Source of the DNA: Yoonia vestfoldensis SKA53
GTDB lineage: Bacteria > Pseudomonadota > Alphaproteobacteria > Rhodobacterales > Rhodobacteraceae
Assembly (NCBI RefSeq): GCF_000152785.1
Contig: NZ_CH672414.1
Coordinates: 1,543,154 to 1,607,153 of the forward strand
DNA length: 64,000 nucleotides
Reading direction: 5' to 3'
Shown: positions 35,786-44,454 of the stretch, piece after piece
Position numbering within the stretch: position 1 is the stretch's first letter
How the letters are laid out: each line of letters begins with the position of its first letter
Translations under genes and position numbers: made by a program
The notes under the pieces: model-generated
Databases searched by the model: none
Told to the model about the DNA's origin: nothing
The model's input: the letters and a program-made list of their open reading frames with translations, nothing else

Positions 35786-36766
35786 TCACAGCGTCAAAAC
35801 AGAGCTTCCGGTTGTTGTGCGCGCCTCCATCTCGCGATGCGCCTGCGCGACGTTTTCAAATGCGAAATCTTGCCCGATGTGGATTTTGACTTTGCCGCTC
35901 TCGACCATGTCGAACAGATGCGATGCCATCGACTGACATTTCTCACGTTCCGCGATATGCACGAAAATCGTCGGCCGGGTCAGTTGCAGACAGCCCTTGG
36001 CCCCCAGAATACCCAGGTCGAACGGCGGCACCTTGCCCGAGGCATTGCCATAGCTGATCATCATGCCAACCGGCCGCAGACAATCCAACGATCCCTCAAA
36101 GGTCGACTTGCCGATTGAATCCATGACAGCGTCAACGCCGCGCCCGTCGGTGATGTCGCGCACACGGGCAACGAAATCCTCTGTCTCGTAATTGATGACA
36201 TCTGATGCGCCATATTCGCGGGCCAGTGCGCATTTTTCATCGCTGCCAGCGGTGCCGATCAGCCTGATCCCAAGCGCGCGCGCCCATTGGCAGGCGATCA
36301 GGCCGACACCCCCTGCCGCGGCGTGAAACAGGACAGTATCGCCCGCCTTCAGCGGCACGGTGCGGTGGAACAAATATTCAACCGTCAGCCCTTGTAACAT
36401 CATCGCCGCGCCGGTGCGAAAATCGATACTGTCGGGCAAACGGCACACTTGTGCGGCTTTCATCACCCGCACATCGCAATAGGCACCCGGCGGGGCCGCA
36501 GCATAGGCCACGCGATCGCCCGTTGCCAGATGCGTGACGTCAGCGCCAACAGCCTCGACCACGCCGGCCCCTTCCATCCCAAGGGCGTGCGGCAGCGCAA
36601 GTGGATACACACCGGACCGCTGGTAGATATCGATAAAGTTCAAACCGCAGGCATGATGCCTGATGCGCACCTCGCCTGGTCCCGGATCGCCCACCGGACG
36701 TTCGACGATCTTCATCACCTCGGGGCCGCCGGGTGCATCAAAGATGACGGTTCTTGTGGTATTCAT
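35786..36766 (-). CDS. NADPH:quinone oxidoreductase (zinc-free MDR family)
   Basis: 326 residues of the quinone-oxidoreductase branch of the medium-chain dehydrogenases. The N-terminal catalytic domain has RHHACGLNFIDIYQRSGVYP, and the Rossmann motif is HAAAGGVGLIACQWARALG. Cysteine zinc ligands of true alcohol dehydrogenases are missing. Its ATG overlaps the stop of the malonyl-CoA synthetase gene, so it is the last gene of the malonate operon although its role there is not obvious. Confidence 0.82.
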   Translation of the reverse strand: MNTTRTVIFDAPGGPEVMKIVERPVGDPGPGEVRIRHHACGLNFIDIYQRSGVYPLALPHALGMEGAGVVEAVGADVTHLATGDRVAYAAAPPGAYCDVRVMKAAQVCRLPDSIDFRTGAAMMLQGLTVEYLFHRTVPLKAGDTVLFHAAAGGVGLIACQWARALGIRLIGTAGSDEKCALAREYGASDVINYETEDFVARVRDITDGRGVDAVMDSIGKSTFEGSLDCLRPVGMMISYGNASGKVPPFDLGILGAKGCLQLTRPTIFVHIAEREKCQSMASHLFDMVESGKVKIHIGQDFAFENVAQAHREMEARTTTGSSVLTL

Positions 36767-38283
36767 AACGCAGCCTCTTTGAATTTGGTTTCATATTGTT
36801 TGCGCAGCGCAGCCTTCTGGACCTTGCCCATGTTGTTGCGCGGAAGTTCAGCCACGACGATATAGGCTTTGGGTTGCTTGTATCGCGCCAATTTATTTTG
36901 CAGCGCGTTTTCGATCTCAGCAATGTCAGGTGCCTGACCGGTGGCAACGAGCACCGCAACAACCGCTTCGCCGAAATCCGCATGCGGCAGGCCGATCACG
37001 GCGCTTTCCAGCACCTGGGGCATGTCGTCCAGCACCAGCTCGACTTCTTTGGGATAAATGTTGTAGCCGCCCGAAATGATCAAGTCCTTGGCGCGCCCGA
37101 CGATGTTGACATAGCCCTTGTCGTCGATCAGCCCAAGATCGCCTGTCATGAAGAACCCGTCAGACCGGAATTCGGCGGCGGTTTTTTCGGGCATCTGCCA
37201 ATACCCCTGAAAGACATTGGGGCCGCGGACTTCGATCATGCCAGTCTCGCCCTGTGGCAAGGCTGCGCCCGTTTCGGGATCGGCAATGCGCAATTCCACC
37301 CCCGCAAGGGGCAGGCCCACGGTCCCTGCCCGCCGTTCGCCATCATAGGGGTTCGAGGTCAGCATGTTCGTTTCGGTCATGCCATACCGTTCAAGAATAC
37401 GGTGGCCCGTCCGCTTTTCGAATTGCACGTGGGTTTCTGCCAAAAGCGGGGCAGAGCCAGAGATGAACAGCCGCATATGCGCGGTCAGACTGGCCGTGAA
37501 ACGCGGATCATCCAGCAGCCGCGTATAGAATGTCGGCACGCCCATCATTGTCGTGGCCTGCGGCATCAGCCGGATCATGTCATCCATATTCAGGCCGGGC
37601 AGAAAGATCATCGCCCCCCCCGACATCAGCGACACATTGGTGGCCACAAACAATCCATGGGTATGAAAGATCGGCAAGGCATGCAGCAGCACATCCTTGT
37701 CGGTAAACTGCCATTCACGGGTCAGCACCTGTGCATTCGACAAAAGATTGCCATGGGTCAGCATCGCGCCCTTGGATCGCCCCGTGGTGCCAGAGGTATA
37801 TAAAAACGCCGCCAGATCATCGACACCGCGTGCAACAGGTGTGAAATCGGCACTTTGCGCCGCGACCAGATCGGCAAAGCTGCCGGACCCATCAGCGTTC
37901 AGAACCATCAGTTGTGCATCATGGGCCTGCGCCACAGGTGTCAACGCCCCGGCACGGCGGCCATCGGCCACCAACATCTTGGGCATCGCATTGCCGACGA
38001 AATAGTCGATCTCGGCCGGTGGATACGCCGTGTTCAGGGGCAGAAAAACCACCCCCGCCGCGACCGCCCCGCCATAGATCGCCAGCGCCATAGGCGATTT
38101 TTCGATCTGGACAGCAATACGGTCTCCGGGCTGCAATCCGCAGGCCACCAATGCATTGGCAACGCGGTGGACCATATACAAGAATTCACCGCCGCTGATC
38201 TGTGCGCCATCAGGCAAGATCAAGAAGGGGCGCGAGCGCCCGGCCTGTGAGGCAAAGAATACGTCATATAGCAGGTTGCTCAT
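36763..38283 (-). CDS. matB: Malonyl-CoA synthetase (MatB-type AMP ligase)
   Basis: Makes malonyl-CoA from malonate, CoA and ATP in the cytoplasm. The 506 residues have P-loop YTSGTTGRSKGAMLTHGN, ERYGMTETNML, GRAKDLIISGGYNIYPKEVE and the C-terminal lysine region NNMGKVQKAALR. Its neighbour encodes malonyl-CoA decarboxylase, the classic matA-matB pair, which supports malonate as the acid. Confidence 0.86.
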   Translation of the reverse strand: MSNLLYDVFFASQAGRSRPFLILPDGAQISGGEFLYMVHRVANALVACGLQPGDRIAVQIEKSPMALAIYGGAVAAGVVFLPLNTAYPPAEIDYFVGNAMPKMLVADGRRAGALTPVAQAHDAQLMVLNADGSGSFADLVAAQSADFTPVARGVDDLAAFLYTSGTTGRSKGAMLTHGNLLSNAQVLTREWQFTDKDVLLHALPIFHTHGLFVATNVSLMSGGAMIFLPGLNMDDMIRLMPQATTMMGVPTFYTRLLDDPRFTASLTAHMRLFISGSAPLLAETHVQFEKRTGHRILERYGMTETNMLTSNPYDGERRAGTVGLPLAGVELRIADPETGAALPQGETGMIEVRGPNVFQGYWQMPEKTAAEFRSDGFFMTGDLGLIDDKGYVNIVGRAKDLIISGGYNIYPKEVELVLDDMPQVLESAVIGLPHADFGEAVVAVLVATGQAPDIAEIENALQNKLARYKQPKAYIVVAELPRNNMGKVQKAALRKQYETKFKEAAL

Positions 38284-38299
38284 CGGTCTTTTCGTCCTT

Positions 38300-39577
38300 T
38301 TACTTCTGGTCCTTTGCCGCGACGGCCAGCGCTTTTACACCGCGTGCCGCTGCGATGGTGTTCTTGCTCGCGAATGCCTCGTGGTTTCGTTCGACATTTG
38401 CGGGATCGTAAAGGTAATTCACCATGGCACCGCAGGATTGGTTTTGACCCTTGCTGGACAGATCGGCAGCGGCATGGATTTCATGCAATTCCGCCCCGTT
38501 GCCCAGATGAAACCGCGCCACGGGATCAAGCGGCTGTCCATCGGCGGCCTTTGCTTGCAACAAATAGCGCGCCGCGACACGCCGCAGCGCCTCGGCATCG
38601 GAGGCTACGTCTGGCAAAAGCTGCACGCTATCATGTTGGGTATCCATCCAGCGGCACAGGCCGGGGATCGGTGACAGGGTGACAAAGGTTTTCAGGCCCG
38701 GTTCTTCGCGGCCAAGCACATCCACCACCTGTTTGATCAGTGAATTGCCAAATGAAATCCCCCGCAGTCCCGCCTGACAATTTGAAATAGAATAGAACAC
38801 GGCGGTATTGACGTCGGACGGGGTCAAGGCGTCGCGGTCTTCGGCCAGCAAGGGGCCGATGGCGCCCGGTATCCCTTGGGTCAGCGCCACTTCGACAAAG
38901 ATCAGCGGATCATCCGGCATGGACGGATGGAAAAAGGCAAAACAGCGCCGGTCCGGTGGCTCCAGCCTGCGGCGCAGATCGTCCCAGCTGTGGATCTCGT
39001 GGACAGCTTCATAGGCGATGATCTTTTCAAGGATATTCGCCGGGCTTTCCCAGCCGATCCTGCGCAGCACCAGAAAACCACGGTTGAACCATGACGCAAA
39101 CAGGTGCTGGAAATCCAGATCGACACGCGCCAGATCCGGCTGTGCCTTGATCGCCTCCATCAGATCGACCCGCATTGCCACCAGATCGGCTGTGCCGCGT
39201 GGTGCCTGGTTGAGCCTGCGCAACAACTCCTGGCGCGGCGGTTCGGCCACATCCAGCAAGGCGGCCATGGTACCGGCGTCGCCCTTGTCGGCATAGGCTT
39301 GGGCCGCAGCGATCACGGCAGCAGGGTCAAGGTCCATATCATCCGCCAGAAACCGGAAGAATGCAGCCTTTTCTTCCATGCTGGCCTGACGGTAGCGCAT
39401 CAGCACCTCGACCGCGCATTTCATCCCCGATACTTCACCCTGCCCCGACAGCAGCGCCCAACACAATGTGGTCAGTGGTTTGCCACTGGCCGTCACATCA
39501 GCCGCCGCCCGCCGTTCGAACAGGGTGCCCAGCAGATCCCCCAATGCCCAGCTGCCAAGACCCCAAGAGCGTGCCAT
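38300..39577 (-). CDS. matA: Malonyl-CoA decarboxylase (MatA)
   Basis: Converts malonyl-CoA to acetyl-CoA and CO2. The 425 residues have an N-terminal four-helix region and a C-terminal catalytic domain; AVFYSISNCQAGLRGISFGN, KTFVTLSPIPGLCRWM and AVHEIHSWDDLRRRL are recognisable family blocks. Its ATG overlaps the DctM-type stop, and matB follows after 17 bases, so uptake and breakdown are translated from one mRNA. Confidence 0.9.
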   Translation of the reverse strand: MARSWGLGSWALGDLLGTLFERRAAADVTASGKPLTTLCWALLSGQGEVSGMKCAVEVLMRYRQASMEEKAAFFRFLADDMDLDPAAVIAAAQAYADKGDAGTMAALLDVAEPPRQELLRRLNQAPRGTADLVAMRVDLMEAIKAQPDLARVDLDFQHLFASWFNRGFLVLRRIGWESPANILEKIIAYEAVHEIHSWDDLRRRLEPPDRRCFAFFHPSMPDDPLIFVEVALTQGIPGAIGPLLAEDRDALTPSDVNTAVFYSISNCQAGLRGISFGNSLIKQVVDVLGREEPGLKTFVTLSPIPGLCRWMDTQHDSVQLLPDVASDAEALRRVAARYLLQAKAADGQPLDPVARFHLGNGAELHEIHAAADLSSKGQNQSCGAMVNYLYDPANVERNHEAFASKNTIAAARGVKALAVAAKDQK

Positions 39578-40890
39578 CAGACCGGCCCCATCACCAGGTC
39601 AGGCAGCCAGGTCACAATTCCCGGGAAAAAGCACAAGATCACAATCGCCAGCACCATGCACCCGACATAGGGCAGCGATCCCATCAGGATTTTCTTCAAT
39701 GGAATATCCGGCGCAATCGAATTGATAACATAAAGGTTCAGACCCACCGGCGGTGATATCAGCCCGATCTCCATGTTGATGGTCAGGATCACGGCGAACC
39801 AATAAGGATCGAAATCAGCGGCAAGGATGATCGGCAGCAAAATGGGTGCCGCCATCAAGATCACGGCAACCGGCGGCAAAAAGAAACCGGCAACCAACAA
39901 GAACAGGTTCACGATCCCCATCAAAACCCAACGGTTTACATCCAGATCGGAAATCCATGCTGCGATAGACTGGGTGATATAAAGCGATGACAACATATAG
40001 CTGAACACACCCGCGGCCCCGATGATGAACAGGATCATCACGGATTCCCGCGTGCTGTCGCTCAGGATGGTCCACAGCTTCTTGGGCGACCACAGCTTGT
40101 AGATGACCATCGCAATCACCAGACAAAGCAGCGCGCCAACCGCCGCCGTTTCAGACGGTGTCGCGATCCCACCATACATCGCATAAAGCACGCCGATGAT
40201 GATGATGATAAACGGAATGACGCGCGGCAGGATCTCCAGCTTTTGCTTGAGCGTATAGCTGCGCTGCGCCAGCACCTCGGGAGAGCCAAAGCGCCATGTG
40301 TGGAAAATTGACCACGCCATGAACAGCGCGACCAGCATCAGCCCCGGCACCACACCGGCAAGAAAAAGTCGCCCGATGGATGTTTCAGTTGCGATGCCAT
40401 AGACGATCATCGTCACGGATGGCGGGATCAAGATACCCAGCGTTCCGCCTGCCGCGATTGACCCGGCCGCCACCTCGTCGGGGTAGCCGCGCTTGCGCAT
40501 CTCGGGGATGCCCATTTTTCCGATCGCCGCGCAGGTCGCGGGGCTGGACCCGGACATCGCCGAGAACAAAGCACAAGCACCCAGGTTCGACATCACCAAC
40601 CCGCCCGGCACGCGCGTCAGCCAGCGTTCAAGCGCCTCGTAAAGATCGGCACCTGCACGGGTCGACGAAATTGCAGCGCCCATGATGATGAACATCGGAA
40701 TAGACAAAAGCGCAAAGGAGTTCAGCTTGCCGAAAAATATCTCGGGCATCAATTCCAGCGATCGCATCCCGTCAAAGACAAGCAGGAACCCCGCCGACAC
40801 GATCAACAGCCCCGAGGCGACAGACACGCCCGAGAACAACACGACAATCGTCATGACAGCGACCAAAAGGCCTAGCGACAGCGGGTCCAT
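39577..40890 (-). CDS. TRAP transporter large permease, malonate-type (DctM)
   Basis: 437 residues with about 12 membrane segments, the ion-coupled translocation subunit of a TRAP transporter. Family blocks: SIPMFIIMGAAISSTRAGAD, GSSPATCAAIGKMGIPEMRK, PPSVTMIVYGIATETSIGRL and NMEIGLISPPVGLNLYVINS. Being inside the matA-matB unit, it most probably imports malonate with sodium, in the role of MatM. Confidence 0.87.
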   Translation of the reverse strand: MDPLSLGLLVAVMTIVVLFSGVSVASGLLIVSAGFLLVFDGMRSLELMPEIFFGKLNSFALLSIPMFIIMGAAISSTRAGADLYEALERWLTRVPGGLVMSNLGACALFSAMSGSSPATCAAIGKMGIPEMRKRGYPDEVAAGSIAAGGTLGILIPPSVTMIVYGIATETSIGRLFLAGVVPGLMLVALFMAWSIFHTWRFGSPEVLAQRSYTLKQKLEILPRVIPFIIIIIGVLYAMYGGIATPSETAAVGALLCLVIAMVIYKLWSPKKLWTILSDSTRESVMILFIIGAAGVFSYMLSSLYITQSIAAWISDLDVNRWVLMGIVNLFLLVAGFFLPPVAVILMAAPILLPIILAADFDPYWFAVILTINMEIGLISPPVGLNLYVINSIAPDIPLKKILMGSLPYVGCMVLAIVILCFFPGIVTWLPDLVMGPV

Positions 40891-41438
40891 TAATTGTCCT
40901 CCAGACCAAAGGGGCGATCAACACCCAGCACAAGTGCTGCGAAATCCGCCAGCAATTGCAAAAGATAAATGCCAAAGCCCAGCGGCAGCGCGAGATAGGG
41001 TATCCAAAGCGGCGGTGCCCAGACAGTTTCAGACCGCCACCCGCGTTCCCAGGCAAAATGCCAGTTTTCTATCGAGAAAAACAAAATGACACCGACCACG
41101 GACATGGTCATCAACAAGACGAAACCCGCCAGATATTTGCGCGCCCGGCCCTTGACCAAGATCGGTATCAGGTCAACGTTGACGTGTCCGCGCAGGCTCT
41201 GGACATAGGGCAGCCCCAAAAGGGTAGCACCGACCATCAGATAGATCACAGCTTCGGTCTGCCAGATCGTGGAGCTTTCCAACACGAAACGGATAAAGAT
41301 CATCTGACAGGTGATCAGGACAGAGGCGAGGATCATCAGCGCCGAAATCCAGCCGCAGACCGTCGATAATTTGTGGATCAGGCGCAAAATTGTATAGTCA
41401 CCCGTGTTAATGGCACGGGTATTGGGCATGGTTGCCAT
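40890..41438 (-). CDS. TRAP transporter small permease, malonate-type (DctQ)
   Basis: 182 residues with four membrane segments (LSTVCGWISALMILASVLIT, EAVIYLMVGATLLGLPYVQS, FVLLMTMSVVGVILFFSIEN and PYLALPLGFGIYLLQLLADF). Its stop overlaps the start of the large permease gene. A gap of 90 bases with a hairpin separates it from the binding-protein gene upstream. Confidence 0.85.
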   Translation of the reverse strand: MATMPNTRAINTGDYTILRLIHKLSTVCGWISALMILASVLITCQMIFIRFVLESSTIWQTEAVIYLMVGATLLGLPYVQSLRGHVNVDLIPILVKGRARKYLAGFVLLMTMSVVGVILFFSIENWHFAWERGWRSETVWAPPLWIPYLALPLGFGIYLLQLLADFAALVLGVDRPFGLEDN

Positions 41439-41473
41439 GGCACAGGCTCCGGTGCTTGGGGTTTGAAGGGTGT

Positions 41474-41507
41474 GGGTAGGCCGACCGGCATTGCGGTTGG
41501 CCCACCC
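41474..41507 (-). terminator. Hairpin between TRAP binding-protein and permease genes
   Basis: GGGTAGGCCGACCG (41474-41487) and CGGTTGGCCCACCC (41494-41507) pair at 12 of 14 positions, plus one G-U on the - strand transcript, around a six-base loop. There is no U-run. Placed 22 bases after the DctP stop, it probably stabilises or attenuates the message so that more binding protein than permease is made. Confidence 0.6.
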
Positions 41508-41528
41508 GTTAGCCTTGGGGTTGCGAGA

Positions 41529-42518
41529 TCACTCGACCGCCAGCGCCATATCAAGCAGCGCCTGCCCGTTTGGCACATTGTCGACGAAGGACTTGTAAGA
41601 ACTGGTTTTAGCCAGTTCCAGCCAGGCGTTGAAATCATCCTGTGTCATTTGCGCAATCTCGACACCGGCAGCTTCGAATACGGCGACGGATGCCGCATCT
41701 TCGGCCTTGGCTTCGGCAAGATAGAATGCCTCGGCCCGCGCCGCCGCTTCTGTCAGCGCTGCTTTTTGCGCGTCATTCAACCCGTCAAAGGTCGACTTGT
41801 TCATCAGGACAGGCTGGTACATGAACCACAACGCGACATCGCCGGCGGGGGTATAACAGCTGACCTGCTCTTGCAGACGGAACGATGCAAAAGACGACGA
41901 CGACGTATTCACAGCCTGCAGAACGCCTGTCTGCATCGCATTGTAAATCTCGGACGATGCCATCGACGAAATCGACGCGCCCGCGGCAGCCAGCATCTCC
42001 TCGAATGACTTGCCCGCAGCGCGGGTGCTGAGGCCGTTGACATGTTCGGGGCGGGTAATGCATGCGCCGGTACTGGCAAAGCCACCAGCAAGATAGCCAT
42101 GCACCAGAACCATGATGTCATCTTCGGCAAGCAGGTTTTCAATCTCTGCCATAAAGGGGCTTTCGTTCAGCCGCGCCGCATGGTCGTGATTTTTTACCAT
42201 GCCCGGCATCAGGGTCAGGTTGTATTCGCCACGCTGGCCGCCGGAATATGACAGCGGATAAACGATCATGTCCACCTGACCGCGCGACAGAGGGTTGTAC
42301 TGCTCGCGCGCTTTCAACAACGATTCGGACGGAAAAATCCTGATGTCCAGATCAACGCCGGCAGCGGCGACATCGGTCGCAATCATTTCAGCTACTTTGT
42401 GGCGTACATCGCCAACGGACCATTGATGCGACAGGCGTAGTTCCACGGCGCTAGCTGCAGAAATGCCCATCCCGAAAACGGCGATTGCCGCAGCAGCGGC
42501 ATACGTTCGAATTGTCAT
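41529..42518 (-). CDS. TRAP transporter substrate-binding protein, malonate-type (DctP)
   Basis: 329 residues, periplasmic, with a signal peptide (to about residue 24, ISAASAVE). DctP-family blocks include LRLSHQWSVGDVRHKVAEMI and GLSTRAAGKSFEEML. The usual substrate-carboxylate arginine lies in the STRAAG region. It is the first gene of the malonate operon and is divergent from the GntR regulator. Confidence 0.86.
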   Translation of the reverse strand: MTIRTYAAAAAIAVFGMGISAASAVELRLSHQWSVGDVRHKVAEMIATDVAAAGVDLDIRIFPSESLLKAREQYNPLSRGQVDMIVYPLSYSGGQRGEYNLTLMPGMVKNHDHAARLNESPFMAEIENLLAEDDIMVLVHGYLAGGFASTGACITRPEHVNGLSTRAAGKSFEEMLAAAGASISSMASSEIYNAMQTGVLQAVNTSSSSFASFRLQEQVSCYTPAGDVALWFMYQPVLMNKSTFDGLNDAQKAALTEAAARAEAFYLAEAKAEDAASVAVFEAAGVEIAQMTQDDFNAWLELAKTSSYKSFVDNVPNGQALLDMALAVE

Positions 42519-42601
42519 TATATCCTCCCAGATAACTGCGCTGCGGGCTTTTTAACCGCAACAGCCACAATGCTGCGCGGCTATGCATTCAATGTCAAAC
42601 G

Positions 42602-42615
42602 TTTTGTATACAAAA
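42602..42615. promoter_or_regulatory. Palindromic GntR-type operator in the malonate promoter region
   Basis: TTTTGTATACAAAA is a perfect 14-base palindrome between the divergent dctP-type and gntR genes, 84 bases from the first and 42 from the second. A TTGTATACAA core is typical of FadR/VanR-subfamily GntR sites. It probably serves autoregulation of the regulator and control of the malonate operon. Confidence 0.75.
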
Positions 42616-42656
42616 ACTCATTGCCCAGACTCTGATCTAAGGATACCTATGGCGGC

Positions 42657-43346
42657 ATGAACACCCGATTGGCCGACCACGTCCGCGAAGCGCTGGAACA
42701 GATGATCGTGACAGGCGATTTCGCCGATGGCGAACGCCTTGATGAAATCCGTCTGGCAGAACGATTTAACGTGTCGCGCACCCCGCTGCGCGAAGCGTTC
42801 CAGGCGCTGGCCGCGTCAGGGCTGGTGCAATTATTACCGCGCCGCGGCGCTTTTGTGCGCCACCCTGCCTTTCACGAAATCATCGAGATGTTCGAAGTGA
42901 TGGCAGAATTGGAAGCCGTCTGTGGACGCCTCGCCGCGCGCCGCGTCACGCCACAGACGCTCGAACAGATCAAGGCCACCGTGATCGCCTGCGAATGCGC
43001 CGCCCATGCAGGTGACAGCGACGGATACTACCGCGAGAATGAACATTTTCATCAGTTGGTTTACATCGCCTCGGGCAACGATTTCCTGGCGAACGAAGCG
43101 CAGCGTCTGCACAAGCGCCTGCAACCCTTCCGGCGGATGCAATTGCGGGTGCGCGGCCGCATGATACAGTCGCTTTCCGAACACCGCCTGATTTTGACAG
43201 CATTGGAAACCGGCGACAGCACAACCGCAGAAGCAGGGCTTCGCGAACATGTCGCCGTGCAGGGCAGCAAGTTCAATGACCTGATGGCAAGCTATAAACG
43301 ATCAAACTTGCGCGCGCATTCTCAGCTTGTCAGCATGCGAGAGTAG
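42657..43346 (+). CDS. GntR-family regulator (FCD/FadR type), MatR-like
   Basis: 229 residues: winged helix-turn-helix (RLDEIRLAERFNVSRTPLRE, ASGLVQLLPRRGAFV) and an FCD effector domain with metal-binding histidines (HFHQLVYIASGND, SLSEHRLILTALE). It is divergent from the malonate TRAP operon with a palindromic operator between, so it is probably a malonate- or malonyl-CoA-responsive repressor. Confidence 0.85.
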   Translation: MNTRLADHVREALEQMIVTGDFADGERLDEIRLAERFNVSRTPLREAFQALAASGLVQLLPRRGAFVRHPAFHEIIEMFEVMAELEAVCGRLAARRVTPQTLEQIKATVIACECAAHAGDSDGYYRENEHFHQLVYIASGNDFLANEAQRLHKRLQPFRRMQLRVRGRMIQSLSEHRLILTALETGDSTTAEAGLREHVAVQGSKFNDLMASYKRSNLRAHSQLVSMRE

Positions 43347-43518
43347 TTGCCCGATCATTCCTGCCATCTGCGCAAAAACTGACTGACCGACGGCTCGTCC
43401 GTCGTGAATGATGTCTTGTCCAGCCTGATCATTGACTTACTGCTAAAGAATGTACCCCGCCGGCCGTTTCTAGCTGAACAACCAAGTCGTTCAGTTTTGT
43501 TCGCGCGTGAGGTCCAAC

Positions 43519-44436
43519 ATGCTACCCGTACAACTGCGACTGCTGCAGATACTTGAAAAGACCAAAGACGGCGATCGCCTCAGCAGGCAATGTGACATGC
43601 TGATCGTGACAATGGTCATTTTGAATATCTCGGCTGTGATCCTCGAAAGCTTTTCGGCGCTGTATGAGGCGTACAGCGCCTGGTTTCATGGATTTGAAAT
43701 ATTCAGCATTGCGTTCTTCAGTATTGAATATCTACTCCGCCTTTGGGCCAACGGGGCGCGGTATCCTGACAGCCCCTCACGCGGGCGGCGCGAATATGCA
43801 TTCAGCTTTTATGGGCTGGTTGATCTGCTCGCGATCCTGCCGTTTTACCTGCAACTATTGATGCCCGGGCTAGACCTGCGCATCTTGCGGGTCCTGCGTC
43901 TTTTGCGGCTCTTGAAACTATCGCATTATTCCTCTGCGGTAGAGGATCTGATGCAGGCCATCTATGACGAACGACGCGCCTTCGGGGCGGTCGGATACAT
44001 TCTGGCCATCGTCATCATCGCGAGCTCGGCGCTCATGTATTATGCGGAAGGGGATGCACAGCCTGATAAGCTGTCATCCATTCCTGCCGCGATGTACTGG
44101 TCCGTGATTTCATTGACCACCGTCGGCTATGGCGATGTGTCGCCTGTAACCGCTGCGGGCAAGGTCATTTCGATGCTGACCGCATTCATGGGTGTCGCCA
44201 CCGTCGCGCTTTTTACCGGGATTATGGCAAGCTCGTTCAACAAGCAGCTGGTGCGCAGGAAAGTCATCTTTGAACAAGAACTGCGCAAAGCTTTTGCAGA
44301 TGGCGTGGTTACGGAACACGAGGAAGTGCTGCTGCAAGCGCTCAAAACGCGGTTTGATTTGACGGATGAACTCACCTCATCCCTGCGCGAACGGATCAAA
44401 TCCGAAACAGACCGCACAAAGGCCAACATCGACTGA
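43519..44436 (+). CDS. Voltage-gated potassium channel-like ion channel
   Basis: 305 residues starting at the ATG at 43519 (AGG six bases before; a GTG at 43507 is possible). Six membrane segments: S1-S3 to about residue 115, an S4-like helix with spaced arginines (LDLRILRVLRLLRLLKL), then S5, the selectivity filter TTVGYGDVS and S6. A short charged C-terminal region follows. It conducts K+ across the inner membrane. It is convergent with the S8 protease gene, with 18 bases between the stops. Confidence 0.87.
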   Translation: MLPVQLRLLQILEKTKDGDRLSRQCDMLIVTMVILNISAVILESFSALYEAYSAWFHGFEIFSIAFFSIEYLLRLWANGARYPDSPSRGRREYAFSFYGLVDLLAILPFYLQLLMPGLDLRILRVLRLLRLLKLSHYSSAVEDLMQAIYDERRAFGAVGYILAIVIIASSALMYYAEGDAQPDKLSSIPAAMYWSVISLTTVGYGDVSPVTAAGKVISMLTAFMGVATVALFTGIMASSFNKQLVRRKVIFEQELRKAFADGVVTEHEEVLLQALKTRFDLTDELTSSLRERIKSETDRTKANID

Positions 44437-44454
44437 GCCGGGTTTGGGCAGGTC

